A stretch of 64,000 nt of DNA, from the NCBI GenBank assembly GCA_964603635.1, contig CAZRVH010000005.1, forward strand, positions 8,208 to 72,207, written 5' to 3'. The position numbers and the translations under genes are program-made. Positions 1 through 8,032 of the stretch are shown piece after piece. Below the pieces are notes generated by a model. That model saw only the letters and a list, made by a program, of their open reading frames with translations, searched no databases and was not told the DNA's origin. Source of the stretch: CAZRVH01 sp964603635. Lineage in GTDB: Bacteria > Patescibacteriota > Gracilibacteria > Peribacterales > Peribacteraceae. Positions within the stretch are counted from its first letter, which is position 1; the number at the start of each line of letters is the position of its first letter.

Positions 1-318
1 TGAAGAAACCGACACCTTCATCCTGTAATTTCCCGTCGTCGTTCCTGTTCCGGCGTACGCCCATGTCGATCCGCCCAGCGCGATTCCATGCGCCCCGGTG
101 GTGACGGAGGAAAAGCTTCCGTCACGGATGGACCGCGACGCTTCCAGGGTTTTTTGCGCGAAGAGCACGCCCCGGACGCGGTCGCCCGCGTTGATGGATC
201 CTTCCTGCCCCTTCAGAAGACTGACGCCGACCGCCGTGAGGAAGAAGGAGAAAACGGCGATGCCGAGAAGGGCCTCGAGGAGGAGGGAACCCCGATGGGA
301 ATGGAAACGGCTCCGCAT
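1..318 (-). CDS. Type IV prepilin-like protein, C-terminus beyond window edge
   Basis: This is a partial gene: the reading frame from ATG at 318 stays open for 106 codons to the window edge. The N-terminus reads MRSRFHSHRG followed by SLLLEALLGIAVFSFFL, which is a class III (prepilin) signal. It has a Gly before the cleavage point, Glu at mature position +5 and a long hydrophobic helix. PilD, encoded at 9.5 kb, would cleave and methylate it, and the protein would then join a type IV pilus or pseudopilus. It lies downstream of the second prepilin and is probably the last known gene of the pil operon. No convincing Shine-Dalgarno sequence was seen. The start is the first ATG that places the prepilin motif near the N-terminus. 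Confidence 0.85.
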   Translation of the reverse strand, partial: MRSRFHSHRGSLLLEALLGIAVFSFFLTAVGVSLLKGQEGSINAGDRVRGVLFAQKTLEASRSIRDGSFSSVTTGAHGIALGGSTWAYAGTGTTTGNYRMKVSVSS

Positions 319-369
319 GAATGCGGGGATGATCGTACTACGAATAAGACGAAGGGGAAATAAGCATGC

Positions 370-450
370 CAACATCCAATAATCAATAATCAACATCCAA
401 TGAAGGAATATTCCTTCATTGGTGATCGGTAGTTGATGATTGGAGATTCG
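370..450. repeat. Palindromic word repeat with a 26-bp perfect palindrome
   Basis: The gap between the two prepilin genes holds a nearly self-complementary stretch built from variants of the words CCAAT and AATCAA. Its core is a perfect 26-bp palindrome at 397-422, centred on GGAATATTCC. It could form a long hairpin in either transcript direction and may act as a terminator or mRNA stabiliser. Several other gaps in the window have the same architecture but different words. Confidence 0.7.
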
Positions 451-489
451 CTCGCCACATTGAATATCTACTGCAAATCAACGATCCCA

Positions 490-1719
490 TCAGTTGCACC
501 CCGCCGACGAGCCGAACGTCAGCTTCACCACGGCATCCTGGAAATCCGCGGCGGCGCAGTTCGTGCAAGAGCCCATTTCGGCGACCATCAGGAGTTCGTT
601 CTGCTTGATGTCGATCTTTCCGTTGGCGTCCACAATGCCCTGGAGGTACGTCTTCAGGCTGGTCTGCCCCCCGTACGCGGCGGCGGACGGAGGGGTATCG
701 CCGTCGCGCAGGATCCTCACGTGCCCCGACCCGTCGTTCGTCGCATACGTCTGGTCGTAGGTCAGCCATCCGCGCTGCTTGAAGTAGGCGCGGAAGTTGG
801 TATTCAGCGTGGTACCGTTGGAGAAGCCGGTGACGGTGCTTGTCTCGCCTTCGTTGCCGTTGAGTTCCTCCCCATCAAACAAGCCGGACCAGTTCTTGCC
901 CGGGCTTTTTTGATATTTGGCCGTCACCTCGATATCCGGGCCTCCGGCACCGTACGTCAACTGCGATCCGATGACGGTGTAGACGACGGACAAGCTGCTG
1001 TTCGCGGTAATGGTCCCGTTGGATGACACCGTGAACCTGTTGGAGCACGAGCCGCCGCCCGCCGACGAGGCAGCGGATGACGCCGCCGACGAAGCCGCCG
1101 AACTGGACCTGGAGCTGCTGACGGCCGAGGAGCTGACGGCGGACGATGATGCCACGCTGGAGCTGGCAACGGGACACGGGCCGTAGGAATCGCCGTGCGC
1201 CAGATGGGCAGGCAACGCGGAATCATTCACGGTCAAAGTCTGCGAATTGCCCGCCGGCTTGTGGCAAATCACGATGCTGTCGCTCTGCACCACCGCAAGG
1301 CTTTCCTGCTTTACTTCGATGAGGATGGTGCGCTGTTCGGTATTCAGGGTGGTCAGCGTGATGGAACCCGTGGCACTGGGAGCACCGACGAGTTTGGAAT
1401 ACGTGATTTCCGTCGGCCCGGTGGACGTGATGGTCGAGGGCATGGGGAACGTCTCGTCATACGTCGTGTCGCGCGTTTCGTAACTCTCGCCTTTGAACAA
1501 GATACCCGCGGGTATGTAGAACCCCCACGGCGAATCCATCTCCCCCGCCTGCGCCTTCAGCCTGGCGCGCGCCAACCCCTGCGTCACTTGTTCGGTGGAA
1601 GAATCCAAATCGCTGCGGATCTGGAAATCGCGGTACATCGGGATCGATACGCCTCCGACCATTCCCAAAATGGAAATGACGAGCATAACTTCCAAGAGAA
1701 CGAATCCGCGACGCGGCAT
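490..1719 (-). CDS. Prepilin-like protein with Ser/Ala linker and large C-terminal domain
   Basis: The 409-residue protein starts at the ATG that places MPRRG directly before the cleavage site FVLLEVMLVISILGMV. This is a classic prepilin signal with Glu+5. The first 160 residues or so resemble a GspH/FimT-like pilin head. A low-complexity Ser/Ala linker follows (about residues 190-225), then a roughly 170-residue Cys-containing C-terminal domain that I do not recognise. The build suggests a minor pilin carrying an exposed adhesin or sensor domain. The gene lies downstream of pilC in the pil operon. An in-frame ATG 19 codons upstream was rejected because it would bury the signal. Confidence 0.85.
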   Translation of the reverse strand: MPRRGFVLLEVMLVISILGMVGGVSIPMYRDFQIRSDLDSSTEQVTQGLARARLKAQAGEMDSPWGFYIPAGILFKGESYETRDTTYDETFPMPSTITSTGPTEITYSKLVGAPSATGSITLTTLNTEQRTILIEVKQESLAVVQSDSIVICHKPAGNSQTLTVNDSALPAHLAHGDSYGPCPVASSSVASSSAVSSSAVSSSRSSSAASSAASSAASSAGGGSCSNRFTVSSNGTITANSSLSVVYTVIGSQLTYGAGGPDIEVTAKYQKSPGKNWSGLFDGEELNGNEGETSTVTGFSNGTTLNTNFRAYFKQRGWLTYDQTYATNDGSGHVRILRDGDTPPSAAAYGGQTSLKTYLQGIVDANGKIDIKQNELLMVAEMGSCTNCAAADFQDAVVKLTFGSSAGCN

Positions 1720-1786
1720 GAGGGAGCGGGAAAGGACGCTTCCAGTGTATCTTCGCCGCCTTGCGATGCACGGCAAACAGGCTTGA

Positions 1787-1899
1787 CTGATGTTTGGTTT
1801 TTAATGATGAATAAGAAAAGAGGATCGGGAGTAGGGTTTGGATTAGGGTGTGGAATTATTATTTCTTCTTTCCCTACTCCTCATCCTAACCCTCAAACA
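1787..1899. repeat. Intergenic palindromic word repeat between prepilin gene and pilC
   Basis: The gap holds complementary arms: GATGTTTG near 1788 pairs with CAAACATC near 1893, and GAGTAGGG pairs with CCCTACTC further in. Each arm repeats a G-rich or C-rich word (TAGGGT / CCTAAC). The sequence would fold into a long imperfect hairpin in the pil transcript. It is one of the palindromic word repeats seen across the window. Confidence 0.6.
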
Positions 1900-4047
1900 T
1901 CATCGTCCCACGCTGCCTACGATTCCGTAGATCGGCACGATGATCGCGAACGCGATGGTCCCCACGAGCCCTCCGATGAACAGCAGGATCATCGGTTCCA
2001 GCACCACCGGCAGCTTCTGCGCCGTTTCGCTCGCTTTCTTGTCGTAGATATCGGCCACCTTCAGCATGATATCGGCCAAAGAACCTGACTTTTCGCCCGT
2101 CACGACCAGCTGCTGGACCGACGGAGGCAGCAATTTGTCACTTCCCTTGATGCTCTGGAAGCTCTTCGAGAAGGAATCGCCGATGGTGATGTGCTCCAGC
2201 ATGCGCACGTACAGGTTGCGGTACGCGACGATGGGGGTGACTTCGATGAGCGACTGGACGGACTCGATGACCGGTACGCCTGCCTTCAGGAGACCTCCGA
2301 GGATCACCCCGAAGCGCGCGATGGTCGCTTCGCGGGCCAATATCCCCACGCCCGGGATGCGGAACATGATCCACTGAAAGACGACCTTGAGACGCGTCGT
2401 CTTGTTGAGGATCATAAGAACGAAGGCACCGACGAGGAATCCCGGCACCGCCACGGTTCCGTAACTGCTGAAGAAGTTCGTGAACGCGATCACCGCGCGG
2501 GTGACGAAGGGGAGGGGCACCCCGAGCGAGTACAGCACGCCGATGAGGTTCGGAAGGACGAACCATCCGAGTCCGATGACGAGGATGAACATGATCGTCA
2601 TCACGATGCTCGGATAGATCATGGCCATCTTCACCTTTCCCTTCAGTTCGTGGTCCTTCTCTTCCTGCTGGGCCAGGTATCCCATGTTTTCCGCCAGGCT
2701 TCCGGACTCCTCGCCGATGCGCACGAGCGCGATGGCATGGAGCGAGAAGAAGTGGCGGTCATCCATGGCGCGCCAAAAGGAACTTCCGTTTTCGACGGAT
2801 GCCAGGATCTGCTGCAAGAGCTTCTTCATCGACTTATTGCGCGTCTCCAAGAGAATGGTATGCAACGCGTCCAGAAGCGGAAGACCCGCGTTGAGCATCA
2901 TCGCCATGTTCTGGATGAACATCATGCGCTCCCTGCCCAGCCCCATGTAATTCAAGGACGCGAAGTAGTTTGAAAGCGCGCTCGATTTCTTTTGGATGAC
3001 GATCTTCGGAACCGGCTTTTGCCCCTCTTTCTTCTCCTCCTTCTTTTCCCCGGCAACGGGCGCGGGAGGCTCTTCCTTGCGGATGGGCGCCGGTTCGTCC
3101 TTCTTCTTTTCAAGGGGAGGAAGGATGCGTGACTGGGTTGCCGGGGCGGGCGCAGAAGGCGAGGCGGGCGCATCGGATGCGAAAGATGCAAGCGTGGATG
3201 CTGGTTCGGCGGATTCTTGCTTCACCGGCTCCTGCATATCGGACCGCGTGCCGACGGGGTCGTTGACGTTCTTGCTTTGCACGCGCTGCAGGAAGGTATC
3301 GTTCGCCATTTCCTCTTTCGTCATGGGCTTGGCGACGGGAACCACTTTCTGATTCTTCATGAAAGAAGGCATCTCCACCGGCTGGGAGAGGCGCTCCTTG
3401 ATGAGACTCCATGCATTCCATTTTTTAGACGCATGGTCGCTCCTATGCAGCTTCACTTTCTGCATCCATCCGTCTTCGTTTTCGATGGCGGCGGTCTTGG
3501 CGGCGATCTCAGCCTTCGTTTCCGCCGCGCGTTTCTCGGGATCGATGATCCTCCCGACAGGCGCGCCACTCACATCAACGGGGGTGCTTTCCTGCTGCGG
3601 CGAAACGGCAGGAAGGGGCTGCATCATCGGGCGCTCCTTATTCATGAAGAATCGCGGAAGAGTTATGGGGCGGGACAGACGGCTCTTCCAACGAGTCCAT
3701 ATACCGGGGCCTGTCGCTTTCTTTGCCTCCTTCAAGTTCGTGCTGTTTACGGGAAGCGACACGGAGGGCGCGGCAACTGTTTCCGAATCATCCGACATGC
3801 GCCGTCCCTGATCCGTCATATCCAAAGCGACCGTTCCTTTTCCCATCTCCCTTTTCCCATCTCCCTCGTCATTCGCAGTCGCATAGATCTGCACATGCGT
3901 ATTCTTTGCGGCCGTCGTCCCGGCCCTCTTGTGCGAATAATGATAGTGGGTGTGATTGCGCTTCTTCGACTTCAAAGAAGGAAGCGTCACGGGACACTGC
4001 AGGAACGCGATTGCCTGGGAGAGGCCGTTACTCAGCGCTTTCTTCAT
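1900..4047 (-). CDS. pilC: Type IV pilus inner-membrane platform protein PilC, with long N-terminal extension
   Basis: The C-terminal 330 residues contain two T2SF/GspF domains with the expected helices, including the motifs NAGLPLLDAL, RIGEESGSLAENM, GGLLKAGVPV and TGEKSGSLADIM. It is the polytopic membrane platform that couples the PilB motor to pilin assembly. Family members are usually about 400 residues, but this one is 715 because of a charged, Pro/Lys/Glu-rich N-terminal extension of some 380 residues. The extension carries three copies of a short motif of the type LSxPxxLPxF. The chosen ATG overlaps the end of pilB by 20 bases, suggesting translational coupling. A longer ATG at 4119 would overlap by 92 bases and is less likely. 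Confidence 0.92.
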   Translation of the reverse strand: MKKALSNGLSQAIAFLQCPVTLPSLKSKKRNHTHYHYSHKRAGTTAAKNTHVQIYATANDEGDGKREMGKGTVALDMTDQGRRMSDDSETVAAPSVSLPVNSTNLKEAKKATGPGIWTRWKSRLSRPITLPRFFMNKERPMMQPLPAVSPQQESTPVDVSGAPVGRIIDPEKRAAETKAEIAAKTAAIENEDGWMQKVKLHRSDHASKKWNAWSLIKERLSQPVEMPSFMKNQKVVPVAKPMTKEEMANDTFLQRVQSKNVNDPVGTRSDMQEPVKQESAEPASTLASFASDAPASPSAPAPATQSRILPPLEKKKDEPAPIRKEEPPAPVAGEKKEEKKEGQKPVPKIVIQKKSSALSNYFASLNYMGLGRERMMFIQNMAMMLNAGLPLLDALHTILLETRNKSMKKLLQQILASVENGSSFWRAMDDRHFFSLHAIALVRIGEESGSLAENMGYLAQQEEKDHELKGKVKMAMIYPSIVMTIMFILVIGLGWFVLPNLIGVLYSLGVPLPFVTRAVIAFTNFFSSYGTVAVPGFLVGAFVLMILNKTTRLKVVFQWIMFRIPGVGILAREATIARFGVILGGLLKAGVPVIESVQSLIEVTPIVAYRNLYVRMLEHITIGDSFSKSFQSIKGSDKLLPPSVQQLVVTGEKSGSLADIMLKVADIYDKKASETAQKLPVVLEPMILLFIGGLVGTIAFAIIVPIYGIVGSVGR

Positions 4048-5839
4048 GGGTTTTGGCAGAGGGATGTTCGGGAGGAGTGGCGACGCGCAACAGTTCCTCG
4101 ATGGTCGTGGTACCGCCAAGCACCTTCTTGAATCCGTCCTCGAAGATGGATTCCATATTCTCCTTGCGGGCCTCGGCTTCGATTTCCGCGCTCGACTTGC
4201 GGGCGACGATCAGCTTCTCGATCTCCGGCGTGATGACGAGGAGTTCGTGGATGGCGATGCGCCCCTGGAACCCGATGCCTCCGCAGGCTTCGCACCCCTT
4301 GCCCTTGTAGAGAAGGATCTGGCCTTTGGTACCGAAGAACTTGTCCGCGTTCTTGAAGAGCTTTCCCGCTTCCTCCGGCGTCACGTTGTACGTGTAGCGG
4401 CAGCGCGGGCAGATGCGGCGCACGAGGCGCTGGGCGATGACGACTTCCAGGGTGGATGCGAGCAAGAACGGCTCGACGCCCATTTCCAGGAGACGCGGAA
4501 TGGAGGTGGCCGCGTCGTTGGCGTGGAGGGTCGAGAAGAGGAGGTGTCCCGTAAGCGCCGCGTTCACGGCGATGGATGCGGTTTCACCGTCGCGGATTTC
4601 CCCGACGAGGATGATGTTCGGATCCTGACGCATGAGGGCGCGCAGCCCCTGTGCGAACGTGAGGTTCGTTTCCGGATTCACCTGGATGTGGTTGATGCCC
4701 TGCACCTTGTATTCCACCGGGTCCTCGATGGTGCTGATGTTCACGTCCGGGTGGTTGCGCAGTTTGAGCAAGGCGTAGAGCGTCGTCGATTTTCCCGATC
4801 CGGTCGGACCGGTGGTGAGGATCATGCCGAAGGGCTTGCGAGACGCGGCCTCCAGCTGTTTCCTGTGCTCCTCGGTAAACCCGAGATCCGACAGGGTGAG
4901 CGAGCGAACGTATTCGGAGAGGAGACGCATGACGATCTTTTCCCCGTCGACGATGGGGACGATGGAGACGCGGATATCCATGGTGCCGCCGTTTCCCGTG
5001 TCGTAGCGGATGGCTCCGTCCTGGGCGCAATGATGTTCGTCGATATGAAGGTTGGATGCGATCTTGATGCGGTTCACCACGCCTTCGTAATACTCGCGGG
5101 GAATGCGGCCGGCCTCATGCAAAACGCCGTCCACGCGGAAACGCACGACGACGATTTTCTCCTGCGGCTCCATGTGGATGTCGGATGCGCGCAGCTGGAT
5201 GGCATCGTTGAAAATTTCCTCCAGGATTTCCGGCGCCACCTTGCGGTTCGCGTCGATGATCGCCTGGAAACGCGTGGCAAGGGGCTTCCTGTAATGCACG
5301 AAGAATCCCTCGATGGACTTGCGCGACGCGTAGACCAATTCAAGCTTCCCCGCGAATTTCGTACGATCGGGCTTCTTGTCCTTGCCGCCGAATCCGAAAC
5401 GGCCGGCAGCGGCCGACTTGCGCGACGTCTGCTTGTTCTCGTCGGTCTCGGTCTCCGGAAACAGGGAAATCTCCTGCCCCAGGTTCATGCGGACCGCCTC
5501 TTCCAAAAGCGCGTTCGTCGGATCGGACGTGGCGACGGTCACCGTCTCCCCGTCCTTTTTCACCACCACCGCGTTGTAGGTGCGCGCGATGTCTTCCGGC
5601 AGCAGCGAGACCATCTCCGCGTTCGGCGGATTCTTGTCCACGTCGTAGTACGACATGTGATAGTGCTCCGCGATGGCGCTTTCGTACAATTCCTGGCTCA
5701 TAAGATCCAATTCCACGAGCGCATCCTTCAGCGAAACGCCGTGGCTTTTGGCCTGCCCTTCGGCTTTCTTGAGGTCTTCCTCGGACACGTAGCTGAGGTC
5801 CAGGAGGATTTTGCCGAGGTCGATATCGGTGAGTGCCAT
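4028..5839 (-). CDS. pilB: Type IV pilus assembly ATPase PilB
   Basis: The protein has 603 residues, the normal size for PilB/GspE. It has an N-terminal GSPII_E_N/MshEN-like region followed by the hexameric ATPase core. Visible motifs are Walker A (GPTGSGKSTT), the Asp box around TIEDPVEY, Walker B (NIILVGEIRDGET) and a His box. A tetracysteine zinc site (CPRC and CEACGG) typical of PilB is also present. It powers pilus extension from the cytoplasmic face. Its start is 7 bases after the response-regulator gene and its end overlaps pilC, giving the order regulator-pilB-pilC-prepilins. No PilT retraction ATPase is seen in the window. Confidence 0.97.
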   Translation of the reverse strand: MALTDIDLGKILLDLSYVSEEDLKKAEGQAKSHGVSLKDALVELDLMSQELYESAIAEHYHMSYYDVDKNPPNAEMVSLLPEDIARTYNAVVVKKDGETVTVATSDPTNALLEEAVRMNLGQEISLFPETETDENKQTSRKSAAAGRFGFGGKDKKPDRTKFAGKLELVYASRKSIEGFFVHYRKPLATRFQAIIDANRKVAPEILEEIFNDAIQLRASDIHMEPQEKIVVVRFRVDGVLHEAGRIPREYYEGVVNRIKIASNLHIDEHHCAQDGAIRYDTGNGGTMDIRVSIVPIVDGEKIVMRLLSEYVRSLTLSDLGFTEEHRKQLEAASRKPFGMILTTGPTGSGKSTTLYALLKLRNHPDVNISTIEDPVEYKVQGINHIQVNPETNLTFAQGLRALMRQDPNIILVGEIRDGETASIAVNAALTGHLLFSTLHANDAATSIPRLLEMGVEPFLLASTLEVVIAQRLVRRICPRCRYTYNVTPEEAGKLFKNADKFFGTKGQILLYKGKGCEACGGIGFQGRIAIHELLVITPEIEKLIVARKSSAEIEAEARKENMESIFEDGFKKVLGGTTTIEELLRVATPPEHPSAKTHEESAE

Positions 5840-5846
5840 AGGATTG

Positions 5847-6248
5847 TCAGATGGAAGATTTCACGACTTTGACGATGTCCGCGAGGGGGACGTTGGACTT
5901 CACGAGGTAGTCCTTCGCGCCGAAATCGGAGGCTTTTTTGCGGTCTTCGTCCTGGCCCAGGTTACTGAGCACGATGACGACCGGCTTCTTCGGCTGGTCC
6001 TTGATGGCTTCCAGAATGGCGAAACCGTCCACTTCCGGAAGGATGAGGTCGAGCAAAATCAAATCGTACTTTCCGCTCTTCGCCTCCTCCAATCCTTCGC
6101 GGCCGGTCGACGCGACCTTCGTCTCATAGCCTTCGTGCGTCATTTTCAATTCCAACGCATGTGCCAACGGACGCTCGTCCTCGACGATCAGGATTTTCTT
6201 CTTTCCGGATGCCGCTGGGGGAGTGATTTTTTCGTCTTCTTTTGGCAT
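5847..6248 (-). CDS. Single-domain response regulator (CheY-like), first gene of pil operon
   Basis: The 133-residue protein is a lone receiver domain. It has the acidic pair in ILIVEDERPL, the phospho-acceptor Asp in DLILLDLILPEVDG, the conserved Ser in VIVLSNLG and the Lys in AKDYLVKSNV. No output domain follows, so it probably acts by protein contact, perhaps on the pilus motor encoded directly downstream. The start is the ATG of MPKEDEK, because upstream in-frame codons run into the promoter. The partner kinase is not in this window. Confidence 0.92.
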   Translation of the reverse strand: MPKEDEKITPPAASGKKKILIVEDERPLAHALELKMTHEGYETKVASTGREGLEEAKSGKYDLILLDLILPEVDGFAILEAIKDQPKKPVVIVLSNLGQDEDRKKASDFGAKDYLVKSNVPLADIVKVVKSSI

Positions 6249-6273
6249 GTGGATGCGATTTGTATTTCCCTTA

Positions 6274-6302
6274 AGTATAGCAAAAATAGCGATTTCGCAC
6301 AA
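6274..6302 (-). promoter_or_regulatory. Promoter of the pil operon
   Basis: On the minus strand, a -10 box TATACT (6274-6279) lies 17 bases from a weak -35 TTGTGC (6297-6302). The context TTGCTATACT gives an extended -10. The start codon of the response regulator is 25 bases downstream of the -10. Confidence 0.65.
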
Positions 6303-6340
6303 GGGACGCATATACAAGGTTTATAGGACGATTGGGCATG

Positions 6341-6365
6341 AAAAAACCCCGATCATCGATCGGGG
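6341..6365 (-). terminator. Intrinsic terminator after the 47-residue membrane protein gene
   Basis: A 7-bp CCCCGAT/ATCGGGG hairpin is followed on the minus strand by six T residues. It lies 3' of the small gene at 6390-6533 and just upstream of the pil operon promoter, so it insulates the operon. Confidence 0.8.
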
Positions 6366-6389
6366 CAACGGTCTTTCGCCTTTCGCAGG

Positions 6390-6533
6390 TCAGGGCCGCG
6401 CAAACCGCGCGGCAGCCTCTTCCTGCGAGGAGCTGCGGCATCCGGACTGCCAGACGGCGCACATCTGGCCGCCGAGCATAACCACATACAGAATCACCAT
6501 CGGGATTGCTATGAGCATGCGATACCCCTTCAT
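6390..6533 (-). CDS. Small membrane protein, 47 residues, unknown function
   Basis: The ATG at 6533 has a good Shine-Dalgarno sequence, AAGGAG, six bases upstream. The product begins MKGYRMLIAIPMVILYVVM, a single membrane helix, followed by a short Cys-containing, Ser/Glu-rich tail. An intrinsic terminator follows. A longer frame up to 6734 exists but has no ribosome site and would cross the preceding terminator, so I take the short form. I do not recognise a family. Confidence 0.55.
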   Translation of the reverse strand: MKGYRMLIAIPMVILYVVMLGGQMCAVWQSGCRSSSQEEAAARFARP

Positions 6534-6674
6534 GACCGGCTCCTTACGTACGAAACGAGGAAAGGAAAAAGAACCGCTTACAGTGAATAACGGAGGATAT
6601 ACGGTGTCAAATCCGATTCTCTTTTCGTCGGGCAGCGATGCATTGCGGAGAAGGGGTAAAATCAAGCGATGATT

Positions 6675-6705
6675 AAAAAAGCCTTGTCCCGAGGTGGGAC
6701 AAGGC
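6675..6705 (-). terminator. Intrinsic terminator after the lipoprotein gene
   Basis: GCCTTGTCCC and GGGACAAGGC form a strong stem with a short loop. Six T residues follow on the minus strand. It lies 3' of the lipoprotein gene at 6731-7102. Confidence 0.85.
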
Positions 6706-6730
6706 GTTCCGTGCCGAAGCACGAAAGGTT

Positions 6731-7102
6731 TCAATCGGCGCTATCTACGCGCCAAAGGCTGCGATCAGCTAGTACGTACTCGCGACCGTTGACCATATAA
6801 ATGCCATCGCGTCGCTCGATGCGCAGAACATCCCCGAGTCGAGAAGTACTCTCGTACCCGTTGAGGAAGGTCCTCACCACCAGTGGCTCGGCGGCGGCCC
6901 GATCCAGTCGCTCCGGCGTTGTACCGGCAGGAAGATCGATGCGTACCGGCGTGCGCCGCTCTTGCTTCGCGTACTCACTCAGCTGAGCGTCGCGCATGCG
7001 ACGTTCCTCGTTCGTCATCTGGCGTCCCGGCAATGAAAATCGCGACTCGCAACCAGCGACGAACAGAATCATGCACACAAGCAACAAAGATAGGCGAACC
7101 AT
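6731..7102 (-). CDS. Small lipoprotein, unknown function
   Basis: The 123-residue product starts MVRLSLLLVCMILFVAGC, a lipoprotein signal with lipobox VAGC. The Cys at residue 18 would be lipidated. The rest is charged and probably folds into a small domain (VRTFLNGYESTSRLGDVLRI). It is expressed as a self-contained unit with an AT-rich TTGACA promoter, a GGAG ribosome site eight bases before ATG and its own terminator. A truncated recR end lies upstream, so the unit may be an acquired cassette. Confidence 0.8.
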   Translation of the reverse strand: MVRLSLLLVCMILFVAGCESRFSLPGRQMTNEERRMRDAQLSEYAKQERRTPVRIDLPAGTTPERLDRAAAEPLVVRTFLNGYESTSRLGDVLRIERRDGIYMVNGREYVLADRSLWRVDSAD

Positions 7103-7159
7103 GGCTATTGCTCCGAAAACGAAAAGGTGAATGAACAGACAGAATGAAACCTAATATTT

Positions 7160-7187
7160 ATATTACAATATTATAAATATATGTCAA
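7160..7187 (-). promoter_or_regulatory. Promoter of the lipoprotein gene
   Basis: On the minus strand, -35 TTGACA (7182-7187) and -10 TAATAT (7160-7165) are separated by 16 bases within a strongly AT-rich patch. Confidence 0.7.
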
Positions 7188-7213
7188 TAGATTCGAATCT
7201 GACAATAATTACA

Positions 7214-7264
7214 TTATAAGGACCTTCTTCCCGCCAATGCCTCGCGCAACGTCACTTGGTCCGC
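7214..7264 (-). pseudogene. Remnant of the 3' end of a second, diverged recR
   Basis: On the minus strand this stretch encodes E-K-ADQVTLREALAGRR-S-L-stop. The intact recR directly upstream ends E-F-ADQVTLREALAGRR-Q-L-stop. Fourteen residues in a row are identical, yet many codons differ at silent positions. The remnant therefore comes from a recR that evolved separately under selection, not from a recent copy. The rest of that gene is gone. A dispersed repeat lies between the two. Confidence 0.75.
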
Positions 7265-7297
7265 TTTCTCGCTGTCGCTCGAAATGACAGTTTCTAT

Positions 7298-7894
7298 TTA
7301 TAACTGTCGACGACCCGCAAGTGCTTCGCGCAATGTGACTTGGTCTGCGAACTCAATGTCTGCGCCCATCGGCAGTCCGTGCGCCAACCGGGTAACGGAC
7401 GGGACGTAGGATTTGATCTGTTCGCGCAGGTACGTCGCCGTTGCCTCGCCTTCGATATCCGGATCCGTCGCAATGATGACCTCCTTGATGTCCCCGATTT
7501 TCACGCGCTCGATGAGCTCGCGGACTTTCAATTGCTCCGGCCCCATGCCGTCGATGGGGGACAGCACGCCGTGCAACACATGGTAGAGCCCGCGGTACTT
7601 CGTCTTCTCGAAGGCCACCACTTCCAACGGCTCTTCCACGACCAGCACCATCGACCGATCGCGCGTCGCGTCCTCGCACAAATCACAACGCTCCTTCGTC
7701 GTGACCATCTGGCACTCGCGGCAGTAGCGCAGTTCGCTCTTCAGCTCGAGCAACGCCTTGCCGAGCGCCTCGGGGGACGAACGTGAACTCCGCAACAGAT
7801 GAAACACAAGCCGCTCGGCGCTCTTCGGACCCACTCCCGGGAGCTTCTGGAATTCCTCGATGGCCTTGGTGATTTGGGGCGGAAGGAGTGACAC
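7298..7894 (-). CDS. recR: Recombination mediator protein RecR
   Basis: The 198-residue protein matches the usual RecR length. It has an N-terminal helix-hairpin-helix region (FQKLPGVGPKSAERL), a C4 zinc finger (CRECQMVTTKERCDLC), a Toprim domain (MVLVVEEP...) and a C-terminal Walker-B-like region. RecR works with RecO and RecF to load RecA at gaps. The start is the GTG at 7894: it gives the family length and has a -10-like TATCCT seven bases upstream, so the mRNA is probably leaderless. The conventional ATG at 7990 would add about 30 atypical residues. Confidence 0.95.
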   Translation of the reverse strand: MSLLPPQITKAIEEFQKLPGVGPKSAERLVFHLLRSSRSSPEALGKALLELKSELRYCRECQMVTTKERCDLCEDATRDRSMVLVVEEPLEVVAFEKTKYRGLYHVLHGVLSPIDGMGPEQLKVRELIERVKIGDIKEVIIATDPDIEGEATATYLREQIKSYVPSVTRLAHGLPMGADIEFADQVTLREALAGRRQL

Positions 7895-7973
7895 GGATGG
7901 GAGGATAGAGCGGGAATGGAAGAAAGAGAAGAAAAAGGGGATATGCCGAAAAGATCGCGACGACAGGCATGGG

Positions 7974-8006
7974 AAAACGGGCACCTCCATACAAAGGGAG
8001 GTGCCC
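7974..8006 (-). terminator. Terminator after fae
   Basis: GGGCACCTCC and GGAGGTGCCC form a 10-bp stem followed on the minus strand by GTTTT. It is the likely transcription end of fae. Confidence 0.75.
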
Positions 8007-8032
8007 GCGTTCCGTGGCGCTGGGGGCAGTTA

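Noticed and set aside
4028..5839. Plus-strand 638-residue frame at 3956-5872
   Set aside because: It is the antisense shadow of pilB, whose Walker and tetracysteine motifs are unmistakable.
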